From positions 1 to 35,111 of the forward strand of contig NZ_AQWS01000028.1 in the NCBI RefSeq assembly GCF_000375405.1: a DNA stretch of 35,111 bases. Direction: 5' to 3'. The notes under the pieces were generated by a model. It was given only the letters and a program-made list of their open reading frames with translations. It was not told the DNA's origin and searched no databases. How positions within the stretch are numbered: the first letter of the stretch is position 1; every line of letters begins with the position of its first letter. Below, piece after piece: positions 1-6,334 of the stretch. The DNA is from Bacteroides propionicifaciens DSM 19291 = JCM 14649. GTDB lineage: Bacteria > Bacteroidota > Bacteroidia > Bacteroidales > Bacteroidaceae. Both the position numbers and the translations under genes were made by a program.

Positions 1-1
1 A

Positions 2-136
2 ACCGATGATTCTGTGATGAAATCAGTATATTTAGCCGTTAGAGAGGCCACAAAGAAGTGGTCAATGCCTATCAGGGACTGGGGCATAATTTTAAATCAG
101 TTCCTAATTATTTACAAAGAAAGGGTCAGGCTATAA
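2..136 (+). CDS. IS256-family (Mutator-type) transposase, C-terminal fragment
   Basis: An open frame enters from the window edge and stops with TAA at 134-136, giving 44 residues. It contains [17 protein letters not shown], which has the tryptophans and the ILNQ segment typical of the C-terminus of IS256/Mutator transposases. The DDE catalytic residues lie upstream, outside the window. The 5' end is missing because of the window edge; nothing shows that the gene itself is broken. Confidence 0.85.
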   Translation, partial: TDDSVMKSVYLAVREATKKWSMPIRDWGIILNQFLIIYKERVRL

Positions 137-161
137 CAATAACCCAACCCAAGCTTAATTT

Positions 162-188
162 ACTTACACACTTCCTGAGACAGTATCT
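162..188. repeat. IS256-type terminal inverted repeat (right end)
   Basis: The reverse complement begins AGATACTGTCTCAGGAAG and continues GTGTAAGT. It matches 22 of 27 positions of the repeat at 34923-34949. It sits 25 bases after the transposase stop codon, the expected place for the right end of the element. Confidence 0.75.
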
Positions 189-230
189 TATTCGATAAGC
201 TAATCGGTAAATAGAATAAATCAAACCACT

Positions 231-280
231 CTAAAACAATATGAGCTATTTAAAACTTTAAATAGCTCATATTGTTTTAG
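231..280 (-). terminator. Perfect 24-bp inverted repeat, probable terminator of the PepSY-TM gene
   Basis: Bases 231-254 and 257-280 are perfect reverse complements, separated by only two bases. The arm contains AATATGAGCTATTTAAA. The hairpin lies 35 bases past the stop codon of the minus-strand PepSY-TM gene. The outer part of each arm is T-rich when read outward (ATTGTTTTAG), as in an intrinsic terminator, but there is no clean U-tract beyond the stem. It also separates the gene from the IS element. Confidence 0.6.
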
Positions 281-315
281 AAAGCTAGATCACAAATTGT
301 ACCTAACTTTCAAAT

Positions 316-1023
316 TTACTTCTTCAGCCGCTTACGCTTTATTCGTCTAAAGTAAAGGATATAGCCCGTAATAGGCAGTGTAGCGCCAAATAGAGCTGTA
401 AGCCCTGTAAGGAGTGGACCAAACCAGCCGCCCCATCTCCCTGTATGGAGTAGATAAGCCCAACGCATAACCTTTGAGCTGTTCTCTCGCTCATTAAAGT
501 CAATACGCATCATCTCTCCTGTTTCTCGATTCTTACGATGTACTACAGCAACACGATCGGGAACACGCCCTACAGTGATTGTACTAGTTACAACGTTGCG
601 ATACCCTTCAAAAGACCACATCAATCCCGTAAAACACATCACTAGTAACATAATCATAGCATAAACTCCCCAAACTCTGTGAAGATCCAATACCTTTCGA
701 GAAAAATTTCCATTCTTCTTGATTACCAGGTTGTTCTTAACCTTGTTCCACTTCTTTGGTAACCAAATAAACAATCCACTTATCAAAATTACGATGAAGA
801 AGACGGTAGATATTCCAACAACCAATTTGCCCACAGCGCGGGTGGGGTCGAGCAACCAGCGATGAAATCGCATCATAGTTCCATAAAACTCTGGCCAGCC
901 TTGCCATAAGGGACGAATATATTCATCAAGGCTCATTACTGCACCCGTAAAACAAACTATTGTAATAATAAGACCTGTAGGCAAAGCCAAAACCAAATGT
1001 AACTTCTTAAGGAACTTTTTCAT
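316..1023 (-). CDS. Short PepSY-associated TM protein, possible ferric reductase-like membrane protein
   Basis: The preferred product has 235 residues and starts at MKKFLKKLHLVLALPTG; the longer frame needs a TTG codon and adds 14 unlikely residues. Four hydrophobic segments are visible, one at the N-terminus, one after FHRWLLDP (GKLVVGISTVFFIVILISG), one after LDLHRVWG and one near the C-terminus before a basic tail (RRIKRKRLKK). Histidines recur beside the membrane segments (LHLVLA, RFHRWLL, LDLHRVWG, LLHTGRWGG), as in PepSY-TM proteins; characterised relatives such as FoxB are heme-containing ferrisiderophore reductases. The first periplasmic loop, usually a PepSY domain of roughly 90 residues, is only about 20 residues here. 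The gene stands alone, without a TonB receptor beside it. Function in iron reduction is inferred from the family. Confidence 0.75.
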   Translation of the reverse strand: MKKFLKKLHLVLALPTGLIITIVCFTGAVMSLDEYIRPLWQGWPEFYGTMMRFHRWLLDPTRAVGKLVVGISTVFFIVILISGLFIWLPKKWNKVKNNLVIKKNGNFSRKVLDLHRVWGVYAMIMLLVMCFTGLMWSFEGYRNVVTSTITVGRVPDRVAVVHRKNRETGEMMRIDFNERENSSKVMRWAYLLHTGRWGGWFGPLLTGLTALFGATLPITGYILYFRRIKRKRLKK

Positions 1024-1146
1024 AACTTTAATTGCGTTGTCGTATTGATTTGAATTGAAACACAAATTTCAGCTTAATATTGAAGATTGGCAATCGCTAT
1101 TATTCGCTATTTATTACAGATCGACTACTCACTTTTGGGGATAAGA

Positions 1147-1178
1147 AAAGGCATACTATAGTTGTAGCATGCCTTTAT
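1147..1178 (-). terminator. Intrinsic terminator of the thiM-thiE-thiD operon
   Basis: Read on the minus strand, AAAGGCATGCTA pairs with TAGTATGCCTTT (one G-U), giving a stem of about 12 bp. It ends in a T-rich run about 25 bases past the thiD stop codon. Confidence 0.75.
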
Positions 1179-1201
1179 CCTATTAAATAGTAGTTCTAGA
1201 C

Positions 1202-2011
1202 TTATTCCCAGAAGTTCCAAAAATGATGTACGGGGCCGTGCCCCTTACCTATTTGATAAGCTGCACCTTTTTCAATGGCCATTACCATGTAGTTTTTAGC
1301 TTTAGTTACTGCCTCATCCATGGGTAAATCATGTGCTAAATAAGCAGCAACAGCCGAAGAGAATGTGCAACCAGTACCATGCGTATTCTTAGTATTAACA
1401 CGGTCGGATGGTAAATGAAGTATCTCCTTAGTTTCAACATTATAAAATACATCGATCAACTTATCGTCTGTTAGGTGACCGGCCTTGAGAAGAACAGATA
1501 TACCGTAAGTCTCGCCTAATTCCTGAGCCAATGTGGGCAAATTAGACTGTGATTCAATCTTATGTCCTAAGATTAGTTCTGCCTCTGGGATATTAGGTGT
1601 TAGGATTCGCACATGTGGAATCAAGTCTTTTTTGAGCGTTTCAATAGCTTCTTCCTGAAGCAAACGATCTCCCGATGTAGCCACCATTACAGGATCGAGT
1701 ACAATATTTTTAATATTGTATGGCAGTATGGTGTCACGAACTGCACGAATAAGCTCGGAAGAGTGTAGCATTCCAATCTTAATAGCATCTGCACCAATAT
1801 CATCGAGAACTGATTTAATCTGCCCAACCACAAAATCTACTGGAATAGGATGCACACCAGTAACACCAACTGTATTTTCATCGACTACAGCCACTATAGC
1901 AGTCGTTCCAAAGCAACCACAGGCTGAGAAAGCTTTCAAATCAGCTTGAATTCCTGCTCCTCCCGAAGGATCACTACCAGCAATAGATAAAACTCGCTTA
2001 TATTTTTTCAT
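1202..2011 (-). CDS. thiD: Hydroxymethylpyrimidine (phosphate) kinase ThiD
   Basis: The 269-residue ribokinase-fold enzyme phosphorylates HMP and HMP-P to HMP-PP, the pyrimidine half of thiamine. Seen in the sequence: the N-terminal SIAGSDPSGGAGIQADLK block (residues 9-26), KIGML (78-82), LDPVMVA (105-111), the TPNIPEAE block (138-145) and the anion-hole HGTGCTFSSA (211-220) with the conserved Cys. Length is normal. Near residue 45 the protein reads VDENTVGV, where characterised enzymes usually have a Gln (QNT) that contacts the substrate pyrimidine; here it is Glu. The gene is last in the thiM-thiE-thiD operon, two bases after thiE, so all three share the TPP riboswitch upstream of thiM. Confidence 0.93.
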   Translation of the reverse strand: MKKYKRVLSIAGSDPSGGAGIQADLKAFSACGCFGTTAIVAVVDENTVGVTGVHPIPVDFVVGQIKSVLDDIGADAIKIGMLHSSELIRAVRDTILPYNIKNIVLDPVMVATSGDRLLQEEAIETLKKDLIPHVRILTPNIPEAELILGHKIESQSNLPTLAQELGETYGISVLLKAGHLTDDKLIDVFYNVETKEILHLPSDRVNTKNTHGTGCTFSSAVAAYLAHDLPMDEAVTKAKNYMVMAIEKGAAYQIGKGHGPVHHFWNFWE

Positions 2012-2013
2012 TC

Positions 2014-2661
2014 TTATAATATTCTTTTTGATTTTAATATAATTTCTTTAAGCTCACTCGCTGCAGAGGCTGGGTTAACAGCCGACATAATTGCTGAAAC
2101 TAGTGAAACTCCTGCACATCCCGACTCAATGACGCTTGCTACGTTCTCCTTATTAATTCCACCAATCCCTACACTTGGATGAACTGACAATTGGTTTATA
2201 GCAGCCGAGCCATCCAAACCAACAGCTGCTGCTGTGTCTGTTTTGGTAGGAGTCGAAAAAACTGGTGAGACACCAATATAATCGATATCTAAACTGTTGG
2301 CTAGCTTAACATCTTCTAATGTTTCGACTGAAAGACCAATGATTTTATCTGGCCCCAGAAGTTTACGCGCTACAGAGTAAGGCAGATCCGACTGTCCAAT
2401 ATGTAACCCTTCAGCATCAACAGCCAAAGCGATATCTAATCGGTCATTTATAATTAGTGGGACTTGATAGCAACTTAAGATTCTTTTCAAGCGCAAAGCC
2501 TTCTCATAAAACTTTCGAGACGAACAGGTCTTCTCGCGAAGTTGAACTAGGGTAACTCCACCTTGAACTGCCGATTCGACTATCCGATCAAATTCCTCAT
2601 CTGAAGTATTTCGGCTATCAGTGACTAAGTATAGGGAAAGATCAAATGTTGATTTATTCAT
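2014..2661 (-). CDS. thiE: Thiamine-phosphate synthase ThiE
   Basis: The 215-residue TIM-barrel enzyme joins HMP-PP and thiazole phosphate into thiamine monophosphate. Diagnostic motifs occur in order: YLVTD (11-15), VQLREK (39-44), PLIINDR (68-74), GLHIGQSDLP (85-94), GVSPVFSTPTKTD (130-142, diphosphate loop) and GIGGI, followed by the phosphate-binding GVSLVSAI. Length is normal. It sits between thiM and thiD with three- and two-base gaps, so the three genes are surely cotranscribed and probably translationally coupled. Together they form a complete salvage route from HMP and hydroxyethylthiazole; the de novo genes thiC, thiG, thiH and thiS are not in this window. Confidence 0.95.
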   Translation of the reverse strand: MNKSTFDLSLYLVTDSRNTSDEEFDRIVESAVQGGVTLVQLREKTCSSRKFYEKALRLKRILSCYQVPLIINDRLDIALAVDAEGLHIGQSDLPYSVARKLLGPDKIIGLSVETLEDVKLANSLDIDYIGVSPVFSTPTKTDTAAAVGLDGSAAINQLSVHPSVGIGGINKENVASVIESGCAGVSLVSAIMSAVNPASAASELKEIILKSKRIL

Positions 2662-2664
2662 TGC

Positions 2665-3432
2665 TTAAGGCTTTAATGTATAGAGTTCGTCAAGAAAGTT
2701 GACTTGAAAAGAACCTGGCCCTTGAGCGTTTTGTGCTGCACGATAACCAGCATAGCTCATAAGTTGCATAGCATGTGTTGCAGCCTCCAAAGCATCAGAA
2801 TTTACAGCTACAAAAGCTGCAGTAAGAGCAGTAGAAGTACAGCCCATCCCAGTAACTCGGGGCATAATAGCCGATCCACCTTCAACTTGATGTATAGTTA
2901 CACCATCAGTTATGTAATCAATAGCCCCACTGACTGAAACAACCGCACCTGTCTGTTTTGCAAGCTGTTTGGCTGACTCTATGGCTGATTCAGAGCTATC
3001 AGTGCTATCAACACCCTTAGTCGCGCTATCGGCACCAATTAGTGCCATAATCTCGGAAGCATTTCCGCGAATGATCGTAGGACGGCACTCTTCTATTATC
3101 TGTTGACAGACCTTCAGGCGATAAGGTGTCGCACCTGCCCCAACGGGATCAAACACAATTGGTATAGCTCTTTGTTTGGCTACTTTACCAGCCAACAACA
3201 TGGCTTCGACCCAACGAGGACTCAGGGTACCAATATTCAGAACTAAAGCGGATGATATTTTGGCCATGTCCTCGACTTCTTCCACTGCATGTGCCATCAC
3301 GGGAGAAGCCCCAATAGCTAATAGAGCATTAGCAGTATTATTCATTACCACAAAATTGGTAATATTATGAACCAGTGGTGACTGTGAACCTATGGCAGCA
3401 ATATCTTCCCAAAAGGATTTATCTAATTTCAT
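2665..3432 (-). CDS. thiM: Hydroxyethylthiazole kinase ThiM
   Basis: The 255-residue kinase phosphorylates 4-methyl-5-(2-hydroxyethyl)thiazole in thiamine salvage. It shows PLVHNITNFVVMNNTANALL (19-38), the GASPVMAHA block (41-49), DPVGAGATPYR (95-105), RGNASEI (122-128) and the anion-hole GMGCTSTA (195-202) with the conserved Cys198. Length is typical. It is the first gene of thiM-thiE-thiD. The TPP riboswitch and its terminator lie between the putative promoter and this start codon, about 75 to 220 bases upstream, so thiamine pyrophosphate should repress the operon by premature termination. Confidence 0.95.
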   Translation of the reverse strand: MKLDKSFWEDIAAIGSQSPLVHNITNFVVMNNTANALLAIGASPVMAHAVEEVEDMAKISSALVLNIGTLSPRWVEAMLLAGKVAKQRAIPIVFDPVGAGATPYRLKVCQQIIEECRPTIIRGNASEIMALIGADSATKGVDSTDSSESAIESAKQLAKQTGAVVSVSGAIDYITDGVTIHQVEGGSAIMPRVTGMGCTSTALTAAFVAVNSDALEAATHAMQLMSYAGYRAAQNAQGPGSFQVNFLDELYTLKP

Positions 3433-3500
3433 ATCTAAGAGTTATTTGTATAAATAAGATTATGCCATCTGATAGAGTAGATAAAACATCAAGTAACTAA

Positions 3501-3533
3501 AAACAAAAAACCATCTCGCTTATACGAAATGGT
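3501..3533 (-). terminator. Riboswitch-controlled intrinsic terminator in the thiM leader
   Basis: On the minus strand ACCATTTCG pairs with CGAGATGGT around a six-base loop, followed by TTTTTTGTTT. It lies about 70 bases before thiM and about 30 bases after the TPP aptamer. Its 5' arm (ACCATTTC) is also exactly complementary to GAAATGGT at the 3' end of the aptamer (3571-3564), so terminator and antiterminator pairings exclude each other. Confidence 0.8.
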
Positions 3534-3563
3534 AAATTATAAATAGCAATAAGCCAGAATAAA

Positions 3564-3652
3564 ACCATTTCCCTACGATGTCAATTACAACATATCAGGT
3601 AAACAAGGGTTATATCTCAGCCATAACTTTTAAATAGTTGTAGCACCCCCAA
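3564..3652 (-). promoter_or_regulatory. TPP (THI-box) riboswitch aptamer upstream of thiM-thiE-thiD
   Basis: The minus strand carries the TPP aptamer core in order: GGGGTGCT near 3648, GGCTGAGATATAACCC (about 3623-3608, pyrimidine-sensing arm), ACCTGAT near 3600, and CGTAGGGAAATGG (3578-3566). A P1 stem can form between CTGTT before the first block and AATGG after the last, using G-U pairs. In the TPP-bound fold P1 takes up the AAATGG segment, which frees the downstream terminator. This predicts transcriptional repression by TPP. Confidence 0.93.
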
Positions 3653-3662
3653 CAGCATGAAG

Positions 3663-3670
3663 CAAACTTA
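3663..3670 (-). promoter_or_regulatory. Possible -7 element of the thiamine operon promoter
   Basis: The minus strand reads TAAGTTTG, fitting the Bacteroidetes -7 consensus TAnnTTTG. It lies just upstream of the riboswitch aptamer, so transcription would start a few bases before the aptamer. No clear TTTG -33 box is seen at the proper distance. Confidence 0.4.
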
Positions 3671-3767
3671 ATAAAATTATACTAAATGAGAGATTAATAA
3701 TAGGAATACTTTAACCAATCCTTTTGAAGTAATACAGATCAGCCGCCACTCTTTTAAAAGCAATGTC

Positions 3768-3799
3768 TTTGGTAATATTTTAGATAATCCATACCTTTG
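3768..3799 (+). promoter_or_regulatory. Consensus Bacteroidetes promoter for the MATE gene
   Basis: TTTG at 3768-3771 is followed, after exactly 20 bases, by TACCTTTG at 3792-3799, matching TTTG-N20-TAnnTTTG. Transcription should begin near 3805, which leaves a leader of about 160 bases before the MATE start codon. Confidence 0.7.
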
Positions 3800-3963
3800 C
3801 ACCCACTTAATAAAAGACGACATTTGTTTGTTATATCCGACAATTCTGGTCGTGTATATTTCAATAATTATCTTAATGTTTTAAGCTCTTACACATCATG
3901 AAATGAACCCATACGAATAAAGCGTTGGGTATCGAAAACATTATAAAACAGAACAAGGGAGAT

Positions 3964-5361
3964 ATGAAAGGAACAAGAAACCTCACAGAGGGACCAATAA
4001 ACAGCCAGTTATTTAAATTGGCAATGCCAATCATGGCTACTTCATTTATCCAAATGGCGTATAGCCTTACCGACATGGCTTGGGTTGGTCGACTTGGTAG
4101 TGAGGCGGCTACAGTAGTGGGATCAGTAGGTATCTTTGTATGGATGACAACGGCACTATCTCTTTTGGGTAAGATTGGTTCTGAAGTTAGTATTGCACAA
4201 GCTGTCGGAGCACAAAACGAAAAAGATGCAAGAAGCTTTATCGCCCATAATTTCACCATTTCGCTAATCTTATCACTCATTTGGGGGGCTTTGTTTATCC
4301 TCTTCTCTCACCAAATTGTCGATGTGTTCAAGTTAGACGGAACAAATAGTAGTGGCCCAATTAGTACAAATGCTGTATCTTATTTACGAATCATTTCGTG
4401 TGGATTTCCCTTGATATTTCTAACCTCGGCTTTTACTGGAATGTATAATGCTGTAGGAAGAAGTAAAATACCTTTCTATATCAGTGGAACAGGTCTTATC
4501 TTGAATATGGTTCTAGACCCACTGTTCATCTTTGGTTTAAAGTTGGGAACTGATGGTGCTGGTTATGCTACTGTTATTTCGCAAGCCATAGTATTAGCTA
4601 TCTTCGTTTATAATATTAAGATTAAGAACCCAATTTTTGATCACGTAGCCTTCTTCACTAAACTAAGGAAAAAGTATACTAAACGTGTATTAAAGCTTGG
4701 CTCACCCGTAGCACTATTTAATTTGCTATTCGCTTTTGTTAATCTCTTCTTATCTCGACTAGCCTCTGATTATGGTGGCTATATTGGTGTAATGACACTT
4801 ACAACGGGTGCATTGATCGAGGGAATCACTTGGAACACAGCCCAAGGTTTCTCGACAGCACTTGGCACTTTCATTGCCCAGAACTATGCGGCTGGCAAAT
4901 ATGACCGAGTTATACAGGCTTGGAAACTAACCCTTAAAATGTCCGCAGTCTTTGGACTTGCATGTACCATTCTCTTTGTTGGGTTTGGAGATACTGTATT
5001 CTCACTATTTGTACCAGGAGAACCCGAAGCCTTTAAAGCTGGTGGACTCTATTTACAGATATCTGGGCTATCACAATTATTTATGACACTCGAAATTACG
5101 AGCCAGGGTGTATTCTACGGTTTAGGTCGCACAACTCCACCAGCAGTAATCAGTATATTCTTTAATTATTCTCGTATCCCCATCGCTCTTGTCTTAACAG
5201 GAACTATTGCGATTGGTGGAATTGCTATGGGTGTGGAAGGCATCTGGTGGGCCGTGAGCTTAACAAGTATATGCAAAGGAACTTTCCTTACTTTATGGTT
5301 ATTCTTCATCAAAAACAAAGTTTTAAACCCTAAGAGCAAAGGATATTCGTTAGAGGGATAA
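3964..5361 (+). CDS. MATE-family multidrug/cation antiporter
   Basis: The 465-residue inner-membrane protein has about twelve hydrophobic segments and the pseudo-twofold layout of the MATE family, which exports drugs or metabolites in exchange for Na+ or H+. Family-like features are the N-terminal LTEGPINSQLFKLAMPIMA, the first helix with SLTDMAWVGRLG, and the repeat-two counterparts LKLGSPVALFNLLFAFVNLF and GLYLQISGLSQLF. The ATG at 3964 is preferred over an in-frame TTG 39 bases upstream because GGGAG precedes it closely and the family N-terminus begins there. It is a single-gene unit behind a consensus promoter. Substrate cannot be told from sequence. Confidence 0.93.
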   Translation: MKGTRNLTEGPINSQLFKLAMPIMATSFIQMAYSLTDMAWVGRLGSEAATVVGSVGIFVWMTTALSLLGKIGSEVSIAQAVGAQNEKDARSFIAHNFTISLILSLIWGALFILFSHQIVDVFKLDGTNSSGPISTNAVSYLRIISCGFPLIFLTSAFTGMYNAVGRSKIPFYISGTGLILNMVLDPLFIFGLKLGTDGAGYATVISQAIVLAIFVYNIKIKNPIFDHVAFFTKLRKKYTKRVLKLGSPVALFNLLFAFVNLFLSRLASDYGGYIGVMTLTTGALIEGITWNTAQGFSTALGTFIAQNYAAGKYDRVIQAWKLTLKMSAVFGLACTILFVGFGDTVFSLFVPGEPEAFKAGGLYLQISGLSQLFMTLEITSQGVFYGLGRTTPPAVISIFFNYSRIPIALVLTGTIAIGGIAMGVEGIWWAVSLTSICKGTFLTLWLFFIKNKVLNPKSKGYSLEG

Positions 5362-5478
5362 AATTCAGAAAGAATAAAAACTCCGTGCTTAAAGAACAAA
5401 AAGCAAAGCACATCCGTTATAATTTATAGGACAAATTCAATTCAGATATTAACCGTTTTTTATAAATAGTATTGAAGT

Positions 5479-6159
5479 ATGAACAAATTTAAGTTTTCAG
5501 CTATCCTACTAAGCGTAGCTGTTCTATTTACGAGTTGTAGTGCGCTACAATCTTCGAACACTGCCAAAGGTGGTGCAATTGGTGCTGGTTCGGGTGCTGC
5601 TCTTGGAGCTATCATCGGTGGTATTGCAGGCAAGGGCAAAGGTGCTATCATTGGAGCAGCGGTAGGAACTGCTGTTGGTGGTGGTGCTGGAGCACTTATC
5701 GGCAAAAAGATGGACAAAAATGCTGCTGAAGCAGCTGCTATTGAAGGTGCACAAGTAGAGAAAGTTGAAGATAGCAACGGCCTAGCAGCTGTAAAAGTCA
5801 CTTTTGACTCAGGTATTCTTTTTGCTTTTAACTCATCATCTCTAAGTGAAGCTTCTAAACGCTCTCTAAGAGAGTTTGCTAACATCCTAAAACAAGACCC
5901 TACTATTGATATTTCAATTATCGGAAAGACTGACAAAGTAGGTTCTTACGATGCAAATATCACCGTATCAAACAGACGTGCACAAGCAGTTAAGAACTAC
6001 CTACAAATCTGTGGGGTTAGTGACTACCAATTTAAGAACGTTACTGGTGTAGGATATGAATTATACGACGATGCACTACTTCCAGAGCAAAACCGTGTGG
6101 TAGATATCTACATGTATGCTAGTGAGCAAATGATTAAAAATGCAGAACAAGGAAGATAA
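5479..6159 (+). CDS. OmpA-family lipoprotein with glycine-zipper segment
   Basis: The 226-residue precursor has a lipoprotein signal: hydrophobic residues 5-17 and a lipobox ending FTSC, with Cys20 as the lipid-bearing residue. Residues 30-75 are a glycine/alanine-rich zipper (GGAIGAGSGAALGAIIGG and so on), thought to insert in membranes or self-associate. From about residue 105 follows an OmpA C-terminal domain with FDSGILFAFNSSSLS, GKTDKVGS and VSNRRAQAVKNYL, the Asp and Arg being the peptidoglycan-binding residues of the family. The mature protein should tether the outer membrane to the cell wall. The gene is monocistronic and ends at a strong terminator. Confidence 0.9.
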   Translation: MNKFKFSAILLSVAVLFTSCSALQSSNTAKGGAIGAGSGAALGAIIGGIAGKGKGAIIGAAVGTAVGGGAGALIGKKMDKNAAEAAAIEGAQVEKVEDSNGLAAVKVTFDSGILFAFNSSSLSEASKRSLREFANILKQDPTIDISIIGKTDKVGSYDANITVSNRRAQAVKNYLQICGVSDYQFKNVTGVGYELYDDALLPEQNRVVDIYMYASEQMIKNAEQGR

Positions 6160-6195
6160 GAAATTATCTATACCCAATCTCATTTAGATACTAAC

Positions 6196-6230
6196 AGCGC
6201 TATGTTAACCTAAAACACAGCGCTTTTTTT
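6196..6230 (+). terminator. Intrinsic terminator of the OmpA-type lipoprotein gene
   Basis: AGCGCTATGTT pairs with AACACAGCGCT (one mismatch in 11) and is followed by seven T residues, 36 bases after the stop codon. Confidence 0.88.
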
Positions 6231-6267
6231 ATGTTGGATATTGCATAACCAAGAAGCGTTTGACAAT

Positions 6268-6309
6268 AAAAAAAAGTCTGGAAGGAACTTTTCGTTCCGA
6301 CCAGACTTT
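6268..6309 (-). terminator. Intrinsic terminator of the carboxyltransferase gene
   Basis: On the minus strand AAAGTCTGG..GGAAC pairs with GTTCC..CCAGACTTT around a short loop, followed by a run of T residues. It lies 26 bases after the stop codon at 6335. Confidence 0.9.
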
Positions 6310-6334
6310 AAACTACTATTTTTTACTTAGTATA

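Larger units (their letters stand above)
1..188 (+). mobile_element. IS256-family insertion sequence, 3' end (cut by window edge)
   Basis: This segment holds the end of a transposase gene followed by 51 bases and a terminal inverted repeat. The last 27 bases, read in reverse complement, match 22 of 27 bases of the opposite IS end found near position 34923, so the two edge fragments belong to the same or a very similar element. Only the final part is inside the window, so element length, target-site duplication and activity cannot be judged. Confidence 0.85.

Noticed and set aside
5385-5415. Possible terminator after the MATE gene (GTGCTT / AAGCAC)
   Set aside because: Only six pairs with a long loop and no T run after it.
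5460-5936. 158-codon alanine/proline-rich minus-strand frame
   Set aside because: It is antisense to the glycine-zipper part of the OmpA-type lipoprotein; the low-complexity GGT/GCT codons create it.
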